Assembly (NCBI GenBank): GCA_958295815.1
Contig: OY282374.1
Coordinates: 2,562,856-2,626,855, forward strand
Direction: 5' to 3'
DNA from: Candidatus Poribacteria bacterium
Lineage (GTDB): Bacteria; Poribacteria; WGA-4E; WGA-3G
DNA length: 64,000 nucleotides
This document shows, one piece after another, positions 1-8,299 of the stretch. Position numbers and translations under genes: made by a program. Numbering within the stretch: position 1 is the first letter of the stretch; the number at the start of each line of letters is the position of its first letter. A model generated the notes under the pieces. The model searched no databases and was not told the origin of the DNA. It saw only the letters and a list, made by a program, of their open reading frames with translations.

Positions 1-233
1 CTCGCTATGAGAGCATCCACTCTCTCCAGGAACACGCCCATCTTATCTGCCTTCGGTGCAATCAGATTGTTGAATTTAAAGAACCACGGATTGACGCCTT
101 ACAAAAATCGGTGTGTGAAGCGCACCAATTTAAAGCAGTGCGCTTCCGTAATGAGATCATCGGTCATTGCGCAGAATGCCAAGCAGAACTGGAACCAAAA
201 ACGACTGAAACGAATAACGAGGCTACTGCTTAA
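1..233 (+). CDS. fur: Fur-family iron regulator, C-terminal part (5' end outside window)
   Basis: The reading frame entering at base 3 translates to the end of a ferric-uptake-regulator protein and stops with TAA at 231-233. Visible are the dimerisation-domain pattern HLICLRCNQIVEF, then the stretch AHQFKAVRFRNEIIGHCAEC. The two CxxC pairs (CLRC and CAEC) match the structural zinc site of Fur/Zur/PerR proteins. Fur proteins bind operator DNA when loaded with metal and repress iron-uptake genes. The N-terminal winged helix is beyond the window edge, so Fur, Zur and PerR cannot be told apart with certainty; the Fe-S genes just downstream and the ferric transporter at 25.9 kb favour an iron role. 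Its stop overlaps by 11 bases the 3' end of the convergent gene at 223-921. Confidence 0.85.
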   Translation, partial: RYESIHSLQEHAHLICLRCNQIVEFKEPRIDALQKSVCEAHQFKAVRFRNEIIGHCAECQAELEPKTTETNNEATA

Positions 234-921
234 TCCGAGCCCACGTTGTTGTCAGTAATCCCTCTGGATCCACCGCCAATGTCTTCTCCTCCGCCTTTTC
301 ATAATCCTCATCGGTGGGTTGATATTCTAAATCACTCGACCAGCAGAAAACGTCGTACTGGACTTGAAGTGAACTTTGCCGTGTCCATATCATCATAACG
401 TTTTCGCCGTCCTGTAATTCGTTAATCGTTCCGGCATCCTGCCCGAAATCACCGGTTTTCTTCCATGTCCATTCAGGAATATTTTCTTCAAAGATGATGT
501 GATCAGGACGGACAAAAACCGGTTCAGCGTCTGGGATCTTATCGCCATCATCGCCCAAGACCCATAACCAATCCGAATGGTTGCTTGGGTTAACGGCGCG
601 TCCGATAAACCGCCAGTCTCCAGCTTTCCCGCCAGCCCGACTGATGTCGAAATTGTAGAGTATCCATCCCTTTTTGCCAGCACCCGCATTCGTAATAATA
701 TCCCCAAAGGCACCATCAATAGGATCTACTGCCCCTTCACCCTTCCCTAATACATAGACCTCATCGGAATCCCTGTCATCAAAGGCTTCCGCCTCGAACC
801 AAATCTGTTCACCCTTTCCGTTTTGAGAGACTTTGAATTCTTCTACGGCAAAACTCATAAAGGGCAACATTAGCAGAAAACAGATGACTAAACTGAGGGG
901 TAAGTAACATTTCTGACGCAT
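223..921 (-). CDS. Exported protein, carbohydrate-binding-like fold, with C-terminal WARIKQ tag
   Basis: This 232-residue protein starts with a signal peptide (charged MRQK, hydrophobic core to about residue 25, cleavage near SFA-VEE). The mature part begins with QIWFEAEAFDDRD, resembling the opening of CBM6/malectin-type galactose-binding modules, and contains aromatic-rich strands (GDWRFIGRAV, DWLWVLGDDGD). It is about the right size for one such module, so sugar or cell-surface binding is plausible but inferred. The last residues LAVDPEGLLTTTWARIKQ match the ends of four other exported proteins in this window (42528, 49081, 53251, 54501), suggesting a shared C-terminal signal. It is divergent from the Fe-S gene at 1062 and its 3' end overlaps fur by 11 bases. 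Confidence 0.75.
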   Translation of the reverse strand: MRQKCYLPLSLVICFLLMLPFMSFAVEEFKVSQNGKGEQIWFEAEAFDDRDSDEVYVLGKGEGAVDPIDGAFGDIITNAGAGKKGWILYNFDISRAGGKAGDWRFIGRAVNPSNHSDWLWVLGDDGDKIPDAEPVFVRPDHIIFEENIPEWTWKKTGDFGQDAGTINELQDGENVMMIWTRQSSLQVQYDVFCWSSDLEYQPTDEDYEKAEEKTLAVDPEGLLTTTWARIKQ

Positions 922-994
922 CGTGAATTCTCCTCTATTCTTTTTAATTAGTCATCAGTGTAAAAGAATTAGCGTAGAATTGCAACCAAAAAAT

Positions 995-1023
995 TTGACA
1001 AGCATCTGGAAATGTTGTATAAT
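995..1023 (+). promoter_or_regulatory. Sigma-70-type promoter for the Fe-S genes
   Basis: TTGACA at 995-1000, a 17-base spacer and TATAAT at 1018-1023 form a perfect consensus. Transcription would start near 1030, about 30 bases before the ATG at 1062. Confidence 0.8.
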
Positions 1024-1061
1024 TGCAGAAAAGGGTTCTTCCGTGATGTGAGGCATGTCCC

Positions 1062-1433
1062 ATGTATACGCCACAGGTGATTGAACACTACGATAACCCG
1101 CGCAACGTTGGTAGTATCACCGATGCTGATGGAACGGCTACTGTCGGCTCTGCTGCCAAGGGCGAGATGGTAAAACTGACCCTTAAGGTATTGGAAAACG
1201 TGATTGTTGGAGCGAAGTTTCGAGCGTTCGGATGTCCGACTGCTATTGCGAGTGCTTCTGTCCTCACGGAAATGGTTACAGGACGCAATATCCCTGAGGC
1301 ACTTCAAGTTACCGCTACACATCTTTCCGATGCATTAGGTGGGCTGCCGCTGGATAAACAGCGTTATGCGGAGGCGGCTGAAGAGGTATTAAAAACGGCA
1401 ATCGCTGATTTTATGTCTAAAACGGAGGTGTAA
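1062..1433 (+). CDS. IscU/NifU-N-like scaffold homologue lacking two of three cluster cysteines
   Basis: The 123-residue protein aligns along its whole length with IscU: MYTPQVIEHYDNPRNVGS at the N-terminus, FGCPTAIASASVLTEMVTG in the middle and a C-terminal helix ending AIADF. In IscU three cysteines hold the nascent [2Fe-2S] cluster. Here only Cys58 (FGC) remains; it is the only cysteine in the protein. The first ligand position (usually ACGD) reads AKGE, with Lys33, and the third aligns with Tyr102 or its neighbours. The protein therefore cannot hold a cluster in the standard way, and may be an accessory or a dimeric single-Cys carrier. It sits four bases ahead of an A-type carrier gene under one promoter, so a role in Fe-S biogenesis is likely. 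Confidence 0.8.
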   Translation: MYTPQVIEHYDNPRNVGSITDADGTATVGSAAKGEMVKLTLKVLENVIVGAKFRAFGCPTAIASASVLTEMVTGRNIPEALQVTATHLSDALGGLPLDKQRYAEAAEEVLKTAIADFMSKTEV

Positions 1434-1437
1434 CACC

Positions 1438-1761
1438 ATGATTAGTGTTACAGAATCTGCAGCACAAAAAGCTATCACACTTATTAGTAACAACGAATCC
1501 GAATCCGAACTCGGCTTACGCATGCAAGTGGTCGGCGGTGGATGCTCCGGCTTCCAGTACAGTATGGAATTCGGCGCAGCGAAAGATACCGACAGAGTGT
1601 TTGAATTTCACGGCTTAAAGGTCTTCATTGACCCCAGAAGCACGCTCTACCTCGCAGGTTCAGTGCTCGACTATAACGACGGATTGATGGATTCAGGTTT
1701 TAAGATTACGAACCCGAATGCCAAGAATACATGCGGTTGCGGTGAGTCGTTTAGCGTTTAA
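1438..1761 (+). CDS. A-type Fe-S cluster carrier (IscA/ErpA/HesB family)
   Basis: This 107-residue protein has the complete family signature: VVGGGCSGFQY near residue 36 and the C-terminal CGCGESF, giving the three cysteines that bind iron or a cluster. Such proteins receive [2Fe-2S] units from IscU/SufB and pass them on, often as [4Fe-4S], to apo-enzymes. Length and motifs are typical; ErpA, IscA and SufA cannot be separated by sequence alone. The ATG follows the upstream IscU-like stop by four bases, with GGAGGTG just before that stop acting as ribosome site, which indicates co-translation. Unlike its partner it keeps all ligands. Confidence 0.92.
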   Translation: MISVTESAAQKAITLISNNESESELGLRMQVVGGGCSGFQYSMEFGAAKDTDRVFEFHGLKVFIDPRSTLYLAGSVLDYNDGLMDSGFKITNPNAKNTCGCGESFSV

Positions 1762-1763
1762 TA

Positions 1764-1870
1764 GCCGTCAGCAATCAGCGGTTAGCGGTCAGTTGGAAGC
1801 GTAGTGATGAGAACGTTTTCTCGGATCACAAGTAAGCGACTGACCGCTGAGAGTGGAACAACCTGAAAGC
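1764..1870. repeat. Inverted-repeat element rich in AGCGGT/CAGT words
   Basis: AGCGGTCAGT at 1784-1793 pairs perfectly with ACTGACCGCT at 1839-1848 across a 45-base loop, inside a stretch built from repeated AGCGGTT/TCAGC words. A related AGCGGTT-TCAGCGATCGG stretch occurs at about 60700-60733. It lies between convergent genes and may act as a terminator or be a decayed intergenic repeat. Confidence 0.5.
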
Positions 1871-1903
1871 GTAGCGACCTAATTGCTAATTGCCAAAAGT
1901 CAT

Positions 1904-2662
1904 CTACAACGTTTTGTATAATTCCGCATGCCGTTGGAGCACTGCATCTGAATCGGATGGATTGATAACCTCTATAGAAACATATCCCTCGTATCCATCT
2001 TGCGCGAGGAGCGTAAGCGAATCTCTTTCCGTGTCCGGTAAGGGACCTTCATCACCAAAGTTAACGTGAGCGTGTCGCACTTTGCCACGCAGATGCACGT
2101 AAGCGACATCTATAGATTCTCCATGTCGAACATGATGTGCTGCGTGCCAATTCACAAAGGTATTCTGTGCCTCTGCTCGGTGTATAGTCTCCGCGACCCA
2201 ACTGCCGATGAGATTGCCGTGGGTCTCTAAACAGAGCGTAACTCCTGCTTCCCCTGCCAAGCCATCACAAGCGCGTATACCTTCCGCTTCCCAATCCAAA
2301 GTTTGGGACACTTCAACCGGCGTTTCTGGCACTCTATCCCCGAAAATACGAATATTCTCTGCACCCATCGTCTCGGAAAGATCAATATACCGCTTGAGTA
2401 GATCGACCTGTTCGGCACGTTTATTTGCGTCGGGATCAATGAACCGACAGCCCGTGGCAATGCAGGAAAGCTCAATACCACTATCCGCTAAAAGGGAGCG
2501 TGCCTCTTGAAGCTGCTGTGGTGTCGAATCCAATTCTACACCGTGTCCATGATCCCACTCCACGCGGAGTTCCAGATGTTCGTAGTTGTAGTGTTTCGCT
2601 TTATCAATAAGTTCCGCCAGCGTTAGTGGCGGACACACAGACGACATAAAACCAAATTTCAT
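1904..2662 (-). CDS. Sugar phosphate isomerase/epimerase-like TIM-barrel protein
   Basis: I take the start at 2662 (MKFGFMSSVCPPLTLAEL), because a strong GGAGGT site precedes this ATG by seven bases; a longer open frame extends 34 codons upstream without similar support. The 252-residue product has the xylose-isomerase-like barrel pattern: LELRVEWDHGHG on strand 2, AENIRIFGDR, LCLETHGNLIGS (metal-ligand Glu), NWHAAHH, VAYVHLRGK, HAHVNFGDEG and YVSIEV (second Glu). The family includes hydroxypyruvate isomerases, 2-keto-myo-inositol dehydratases and sugar epimerases that use a divalent metal. Substrate cannot be assigned. It runs in the same direction as sbcDC, and the hairpin element at 2753-2784 separates it from sbcC. 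Confidence 0.85.
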   Translation of the reverse strand: MKFGFMSSVCPPLTLAELIDKAKHYNYEHLELRVEWDHGHGVELDSTPQQLQEARSLLADSGIELSCIATGCRFIDPDANKRAEQVDLLKRYIDLSETMGAENIRIFGDRVPETPVEVSQTLDWEAEGIRACDGLAGEAGVTLCLETHGNLIGSWVAETIHRAEAQNTFVNWHAAHHVRHGESIDVAYVHLRGKVRHAHVNFGDEGPLPDTERDSLTLLAQDGYEGYVSIEVINPSDSDAVLQRHAELYKTL

Positions 2663-2752
2663 TATGAAACCTCCAGTTATGTTAGTTTCAGAGTTTACGT
2701 TACAGGAAACGGGTCTGTTACGGAGAACCCACAGCGTGTTTTTACTACACTT

Positions 2753-2784
2753 GTTACGGCACACGGAGTGTGCCTACTACTTTT
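2753..2784. repeat. Dispersed hairpin element A, copy 1
   Basis: GGCACAC-GGA-GTGTGCC (2758-2774) is a perfect 7-bp stem with a three-base loop, followed by TACTACTTTT. The same sequence with the same flanks (GTTACGG before, TACTACTTTT after) occurs at 24346-24377 and 48815-48846. This copy abuts the sbcC stop codon. Confidence 0.85.
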
Positions 2785-5700
2785 AACCTTGAACCTGTAC
2801 AGATGAACTACCGTCTCCACGTTTTCTAACATTGATTTTGACAGGTATCCGTCTTGTTAACTCCTGAACATGGCTGATAAGGAAAATGCTGCGTCCCTGC
2901 GTGCGGAGTCCCTCCAGTGCAGCGATAGCAACGTCGAGCGTCTCTCTGTCAAGTGTGCCGAAACCTTCATCAAGGAAGAGTGAATTGAGCTGTGCACGTC
3001 CCCGGCTCAGATCCGCGAGTGCGAGTGCTAAAGCGAGACTTGTCAAAAAGGATTCACCACCAGAGAGCGTCTCAACAGGACGTTCTTCGTTAGCATTCCA
3101 CCGATCAATAACCGTCAAATCACCAATAGACTCGACTTTAAGTTGGTAGCGTTCCGAGGTGAGGTATTTTAACTGCTCGTTTGCTAAACTGCCCATCTGC
3201 TTGAACATAATCTCCAGCGCAAAGTCCCGCAATTCGTTTCTGGGGATTGTGTCCTGTAAATTTTTCCAACGACTCAATTCCGCTTCGGCTGCAGCGATTT
3301 TAGTACCGAGTGCCTCACGTTTTTTAAGGGCATCTTTTAGGTTGTTAATTCTCTCCTGCTGCGCGCCTACCTCTTGCTGTGCAGCTTGAAACTGCTTCCC
3401 GACTTCTTCCGCTTCGGTCTCAATCCGTGCGAATGCCTCTGGATCAAACGGCGTTTCCTCAAATCGTCCTTTCAAGTCAGCGATTGTTAACCGGAGTTGT
3501 TGTTTTTCATCCTCATGATCATTAATCTGGTCGGTGAATTCATGTATCTGTGTCTCGTCTCGGAAGGCATCGCCGTGTGCTTCTGGTGACTCAAATCCAA
3601 CATCACTTAACTTATTGAAGTAAATTTGGTGTGTCGTTTGAAAATTTCCACTGCATACTTCATGCTGCCTCTCGCAATGCTCATAGGTAGTCTGTTTCTG
3701 AGTGAGCAGTGTTTGACTGTCCCCCAATTTCTGTTCAGCATCATCGCGCTCAGCCTCTTTCGACTGCAGCTCGGTTTCCAATTTATCAATAGCGGAGTCA
3801 ATTTCATCTTCCGTTTCCAATCCATCAGTCTTCTCACGAACAGCATCCAGAAATACTTTCCCTGCGCGTCGGTATTTGTCTATCTCATCTTGTAAGCTGT
3901 TGAGGTTATTTCGTAAAGTATCAAGGCTGTTCTGGTCTGTTTCAATCTTAGCATCAAGCAGTTTAAGGTCAGTCTTTGCAGTATCTAACTTGTCCTTGTG
4001 TGTCGTTACTTCCAAAATCGTCTCACTAAATTGATTCAGTGCTGCATCTGGAGAAACACCATGAAAAACATCCGGTAGGAACTCCCAAAAACGTTCCTCA
4101 ATAGCCGCTATATCCGCTTGTAAATCCGCAACGGTATTTTTCGCATCTTGTAACTGTTTTTCAGCTTGGTTCAGAGATTTATCCTCACGTACAATGTCAG
4201 TTTCACAGGTCTTAAGTTGCTGTGCAACCATTTCGTAAGCGTGCGATGCCGCCGTGTGTGCTTGATCAACTTCTCCGAGGTCTGAAATCGCAATATCCAC
4301 ATCCGTAATCTGTTCAACGATCCAATTGGACGAAATAGTAACATCTTCAGCGATCCAGTCGAACGAAATCGTGCGGTCTGGATAAATCTCATCCCACTGT
4401 CTTTGGAGCGACTTACTCTCATCTCCAAACGCCTCCGCTTCTGCAGTAAGTTCCTGCATTTGGCTGACGGAGTTCCGCACATCTTGTTGAAGTTGAACCT
4501 GTTTCGTCCGCAAATCCTGCCTCTGATCTTGTGAAGTTTGTTCGTAGGCTTTCGCATTCGCCAAAGCAGCCTCAGCATCTTGCAGCAAATTCTCACTTTC
4601 AGCCTCTACAACATCAGCAAACGGATGCTCCGTAGCACCACATACCAAACACGGGTCGCCAGTATGAAGATGTTGTCGGAGTTGGTTAATCGGGTTTGCT
4701 AACAGAGCAGATCGTAGTGCCGCATCACAGCGGTGGATCACTTCTGAGGCGCGCCGACACACTATCTCTTGCTCTCGCAATTCTTCCTCAATTTGCTCAA
4801 GTTCCGCATTCAATGTGGATATAGTATCAGTTAATTCGCGCGACCGCTCTGAGATGTCTTCCGAATTCTTAATCACTTCTTCATATCCCTGCACGACGGG
4901 GTATGCCTGGGCTAATTGTTGTTTTCGGTCAGTCCACTCCTCGCGGGTTCCAATTGCCAGAAGTTTGTTCAATTCAACAGTAGCCGTTTTCAATATAGTC
5001 TCTGCATTCGTCTTTTTTACAAGCCGTTCTTCACGCGTTTTGGACAACGCCTTAATTTGACGTTTCAGTGACGATACTTTTTTGAGATGCTCTGTTTCAT
5101 TTGCCAATGTGGTTTCTAACTGTTTCTGTTGTGAATCGAGTTGTGTCAGAAGAACGTTAGCCCGATTGAGACGGTGCTGCCTGTCTGATGGAAGCGGATT
5201 CTCATCTAAGAAGGTCTGCGCCTCATTAATATGTTTTTTTAACTTGGTTTGTTCAATCTCGCTGTCAGTTAATTGGGATGAAAGTGTGCCAATCTGATTG
5301 TTCAAGTCAGTCAATTTTGGGGTCCGGTTATCGGCTTCGGTCAACTGATTCGCGGCTCGTTCTACATCCAATTTAGCGGAGGTATAAACATCTATTTTTT
5401 TCATGTGTTCAGTTGACGCTGTCTGATACGCACCTTCTTTTTCATCAAAATCGGCTTGGTCAATCTTTACCTGTTCTTCCGCATCTTTTTTCTCAGTGGT
5501 TGCTATATGAAGTCCTTTCTCTGCTTTTTCGAGATCTGATTTTGCGGTATCATACGCCTGTTTTTCAGAGCGTAGATCTTTAGCAAGTTCAGCATTCTCT
5601 CGTTCTGCTTGGAGTGCGTCAATCTCCGGTTGGAGTTCTAAGAGTTCTGCTTGACGTTCTTCTGAGGATTTAAGTTTTTCGTAGTCTTCTCTGCGTTTCG

Positions 5701-6460
5701 TTTCCGAATCTTTGTTATGCTGGATTTCTTGGGTTCGTGTCTCTAATACATCAGCTTCGTTTTTCAATCTGCCAAGTTTGGTCTCGGCATCCGTAAGCTG
5801 CTCAGGAGAGGCCACTGGGATTTTTTCTACTTCCGCAATGACATCGGCATGTGCTGCCTCAATCTCGGTAACCTTTTCATTTAACCTGTCTTTCAGTACA
5901 TCATAGATACTAATACCAGCTGTGGCTTCCAAGATTGTCCGTCTATGTTCCTTACTCGCCTTCAAGAAAGCAGCGAATTCGCCTTGTGCAAGCATGACAG
6001 ACCGTCTAAAGGCACCAAAATCTAATCCTAAGATAGATTCTACCTCTTCGCTCACTGTCTTTTGGCTTGGACCGAGTGCCTTCCCTTTACCACTCAGTTT
6101 ATCGCTGACCAACTTATCATCCTCTGCGTAAGACAAGCGTACCTCTGCGGAACTTCTACGCCTAAGAGACCAAGACGCAATGTAACGGGTTCCGTTTGCC
6201 ACAAAATGTACTTCAGCGGATCCTTCTTTTTCACCATGACTAATGAGGTGCCTCGGATGCTGACTTCCCGTTCCACTCAAGCGAGGCGTGTTCGCATAAA
6301 GTGCGACACAAATTGCATCCAACAACGTCGTTTTCCCTGCCCCTGTTGGACCAGTAATTGCAACAAGAGACGCGTCACTTAATAGTGGACTTTCAAAATC
6401 AATATCTATTTCTTCACGAAAACTATTTAGGTTCTTAAGCTTGAGTCTACATATTTTCAT
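2783..6460 (-). CDS. sbcC: SbcC/Rad50-like ATPase subunit of the SbcCD nuclease
   Basis: This 1225-residue protein is an SMC-like ATPase. The N-terminal half-site has Walker A GPTGAGKT at residues 37-44 and a Q-loop near LAQGEFAAFL. Two very long coiled coils, rich in Glu, Lys, Gln and Leu, surround a zinc hook CLVC near residue 607. The C-terminal half-site carries the signature LSGGESFLTSLALALALADL (about 1133) and Walker B LNSLFLDEGFGTLD (about 1161). With SbcD it cleaves DNA hairpins and processes double-strand ends. Its ATG lies inside the sbcD stop (ATGA, 6457-6460), so the two are translationally coupled. Length is slightly above the usual 1000-1050 residues because the coils are long. 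Confidence 0.95.
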   Translation of the reverse strand: MKICRLKLKNLNSFREEIDIDFESPLLSDASLVAITGPTGAGKTTLLDAICVALYANTPRLSGTGSQHPRHLISHGEKEGSAEVHFVANGTRYIASWSLRRRSSAEVRLSYAEDDKLVSDKLSGKGKALGPSQKTVSEEVESILGLDFGAFRRSVMLAQGEFAAFLKASKEHRRTILEATAGISIYDVLKDRLNEKVTEIEAAHADVIAEVEKIPVASPEQLTDAETKLGRLKNEADVLETRTQEIQHNKDSETKRREDYEKLKSSEERQAELLELQPEIDALQAERENAELAKDLRSEKQAYDTAKSDLEKAEKGLHIATTEKKDAEEQVKIDQADFDEKEGAYQTASTEHMKKIDVYTSAKLDVERAANQLTEADNRTPKLTDLNNQIGTLSSQLTDSEIEQTKLKKHINEAQTFLDENPLPSDRQHRLNRANVLLTQLDSQQKQLETTLANETEHLKKVSSLKRQIKALSKTREERLVKKTNAETILKTATVELNKLLAIGTREEWTDRKQQLAQAYPVVQGYEEVIKNSEDISERSRELTDTISTLNAELEQIEEELREQEIVCRRASEVIHRCDAALRSALLANPINQLRQHLHTGDPCLVCGATEHPFADVVEAESENLLQDAEAALANAKAYEQTSQDQRQDLRTKQVQLQQDVRNSVSQMQELTAEAEAFGDESKSLQRQWDEIYPDRTISFDWIAEDVTISSNWIVEQITDVDIAISDLGEVDQAHTAASHAYEMVAQQLKTCETDIVREDKSLNQAEKQLQDAKNTVADLQADIAAIEERFWEFLPDVFHGVSPDAALNQFSETILEVTTHKDKLDTAKTDLKLLDAKIETDQNSLDTLRNNLNSLQDEIDKYRRAGKVFLDAVREKTDGLETEDEIDSAIDKLETELQSKEAERDDAEQKLGDSQTLLTQKQTTYEHCERQHEVCSGNFQTTHQIYFNKLSDVGFESPEAHGDAFRDETQIHEFTDQINDHEDEKQQLRLTIADLKGRFEETPFDPEAFARIETEAEEVGKQFQAAQQEVGAQQERINNLKDALKKREALGTKIAAAEAELSRWKNLQDTIPRNELRDFALEIMFKQMGSLANEQLKYLTSERYQLKVESIGDLTVIDRWNANEERPVETLSGGESFLTSLALALALADLSRGRAQLNSLFLDEGFGTLDRETLDVAIAALEGLRTQGRSIFLISHVQELTRRIPVKINVRKRGDGSSSVQVQG

Positions 6461-7632
6461 TCAGTTCCCTCAACCATCTGGATTAATTCACGAAAAGTTT
6501 GTGATAAGGTTTTATCAGGCGACTGTCCATCATACTTCGCTTTATGAAATTGTTCAAAGATTTCCTCAGGACGTTTCATATCTTCGACAGGTATTTCCAA
6601 TCCGTGTGTCATCTCCGCTGATTCAATTTCAACACTCAAGACATCACCACCGCGCTCACCGAACTTTTGCCGAATTATATCACTGATACCAACCACAGGT
6701 TTGCTTAACGCCAATTTGACTTGGATATACGTCCCTGTCCAGTCGTCCCGCTTCAATGCTTCTAAAAGAAATAATGATTCATCAGTGGTCACAGTAAGAA
6801 GTTCCTTAAAAACAGGAATCTCAATACCCTCATCTCGCACCAGCGTGCCATCGTCCGATAACTCCAGCAGATACACTTTTTTCTTATAACTGGTTTCGTT
6901 AAACCTCAGCGGAATTGGTGAACCTGAATACCGAATTGGATAAGGTGTACCTTCGATTGTTTGCGGTCTGTGGAGATGCCCCAAGGCGATATAACTCACG
7001 TCTTTAGGGAAATCGCTGGTGCGGATACGGGTCGCCCCGCCAATCTGGATATTGCGTTCAGAATCGGTTATTGTTCCGCCTTGGACAAAGAGGTGCCCCA
7101 TCAAAATTTTGGGAAGTTCCGTCGGCATAGCGGAAACACATTCGGTATAGAAGGATTTCAGTCGTTCCCGATACCGATCGTTCCTTTCTATCTCTGTCTC
7201 ATAAGAGACATGGGGAAGGTCTGTCTCGGTTAGGTAAGGCACAGCCGCAACCATTACTCGTGGGTTGTCGGGCGGAAAGGGTAACACACATTTGGAAGCA
7301 TCCTTTGTCTCACCGACGACGTAAATCCTACCCATCTTCAGGAATTCTCGTGGGGCTTCCAAATGCCGAGCCGAATCGTGATTGCCTGCGGTAATTACGG
7401 TGTCGGTATCTGTTTCATTAAAAAGTCGATACAGGAATTGATAGTATAGGTTGGTTGCTTCAGCTGAGGGAAGAGAGGTATCAAAAATATCTCCTGAAAC
7501 GAGCAGGAGTTCGACATCATGATACTGAATGGTTTCAAGGAGCCAGTCCAAGAATTGTTCGTGTTCATCAAGTCGGGAACGTTCGTGGAGCCGTTGGCCG
7601 ATATGCCAATCGGCAGTGTGCAGAATTTTCAT
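6457..7632 (-). CDS. sbcD: SbcD/Mre11-like nuclease subunit
   Basis: I choose the ATG at 7632 (MKILHTADWHIGQRL), the usual N-terminus of the family, rather than an open frame reaching 28 codons further upstream. The 391-residue product has the calcineurin-like phosphoesterase motifs of Mre11: ADWHIG (D-x-H), VSGDIFD, GNHDS, a histidine at MGHLFVQGG and LGHLHRP. These bind two Mn ions. With SbcC it forms an ATP-dependent exo- and endonuclease that opens hairpins and trims blocked ends. The C-terminal capping region includes MKRPEEIFEQF, typical of SbcD. The gene is first in the operon and overlaps sbcC by four bases. No clear ribosome site is visible at the chosen ATG. Confidence 0.94.
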   Translation of the reverse strand: MKILHTADWHIGQRLHERSRLDEHEQFLDWLLETIQYHDVELLLVSGDIFDTSLPSAEATNLYYQFLYRLFNETDTDTVITAGNHDSARHLEAPREFLKMGRIYVVGETKDASKCVLPFPPDNPRVMVAAVPYLTETDLPHVSYETEIERNDRYRERLKSFYTECVSAMPTELPKILMGHLFVQGGTITDSERNIQIGGATRIRTSDFPKDVSYIALGHLHRPQTIEGTPYPIRYSGSPIPLRFNETSYKKKVYLLELSDDGTLVRDEGIEIPVFKELLTVTTDESLFLLEALKRDDWTGTYIQVKLALSKPVVGISDIIRQKFGERGGDVLSVEIESAEMTHGLEIPVEDMKRPEEIFEQFHKAKYDGQSPDKTLSQTFRELIQMVEGTE

Positions 7633-7741
7633 AGAGGTCTGTGAATCACCCAAGGGTATATTGAATTCTTGCTTGATTTTTTGTGTATATGGACGTTTCC
7701 AAGTAGGAAACGCCACTACTCTGAGAAGATGTAATCAGATT

Positions 7742-7770
7742 ATTATAACAAATCTCAGATTCATTTTCAA
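7742..7770 (-). promoter_or_regulatory. Sigma-70-type promoter for sbcDC
   Basis: Read on the minus strand: TTGAAA (7765-7770), 17 bases, TATAAT (7742-7747). The start would fall near 7735, giving a leader of about 100 bases to the chosen sbcD ATG; this supports the shorter sbcD start. Confidence 0.65.
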
Positions 7771-8115
7771 ATGGATTACCGGAAAACCGTAAATCTGAGT
7801 GCCCGTGTTCCGCGAAGGATTTAATCTCTAATATCATTAAGGGAACTTCCTAAAAAAACGCCGCTGCACAGCATAAACGATCCGACATTTATTGCGCATT
7901 TTATTACTTTTTTTGCGTAAATACCTACAATTTTTGCGTATTGGTCGTAGAAGGCATATCGCAAATGGATGTCATTGCCTACTATTTTACAATTAATTAA
8001 GTGGCATTCTCATTTTGATGAATCCAATGTGTGCCTACGTTTTAAGCACATCATTGTAAAATATATCCCGTGATTTAATTGGTTTAGATACAAATATTCA
8101 TCTGGGTAAAGGAAT
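7771..8115. other. AT-rich intergenic region without a recognisable gene
   Basis: Between the sbcDC promoter and the sigma-54-like site at 8116 I see no coding frame with a plausible start and ribosome site. The stretch has poly-T and poly-A runs and imperfect copies of TTTTTGCGTA at about 7910 and 7932. Confidence 0.5.
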
Positions 8116-8131
8116 TGGCACAAAATTTGCT
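8116..8131 (+). promoter_or_regulatory. Sigma-54-type -24/-12 promoter
   Basis: TGGCAC-AAAAT-TTGCT matches the RpoN consensus TGGCAC-N5-TTGCW at every defined base. It lies 169 bases before the ATG of the cohesin/dockerin protein at 8300. A second exact match is at 41745-41760. Dependence on RpoN and an activator is inferred. Confidence 0.55.
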
Positions 8132-8299
8132 TATAATGCTACTAATTGACTGTGATTTATCACTATAAAGCATAAAAAATATATATATTACAAAATATTT
8201 AATGATTCTATATGCTTTTTACCATTTAACCAACACAGAAACCGCTGTGCATTTTATCAAACACGGTGCAGCTTACTTGAAATCAAAGGAATTGAAACT

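Noticed and set aside
7..258. An 83-codon plus-strand frame at the window edge
   Set aside because: The frame two bases earlier encodes the conserved end of Fur with both CxxC pairs; the other is its shadow.
4171..4596. A 141-codon frame inside sbcC, same strand, shifted
   Set aside because: The sbcC frame is continuous with both ATPase halves and the zinc hook; the shifted frame is very Arg-rich and has no start signals.
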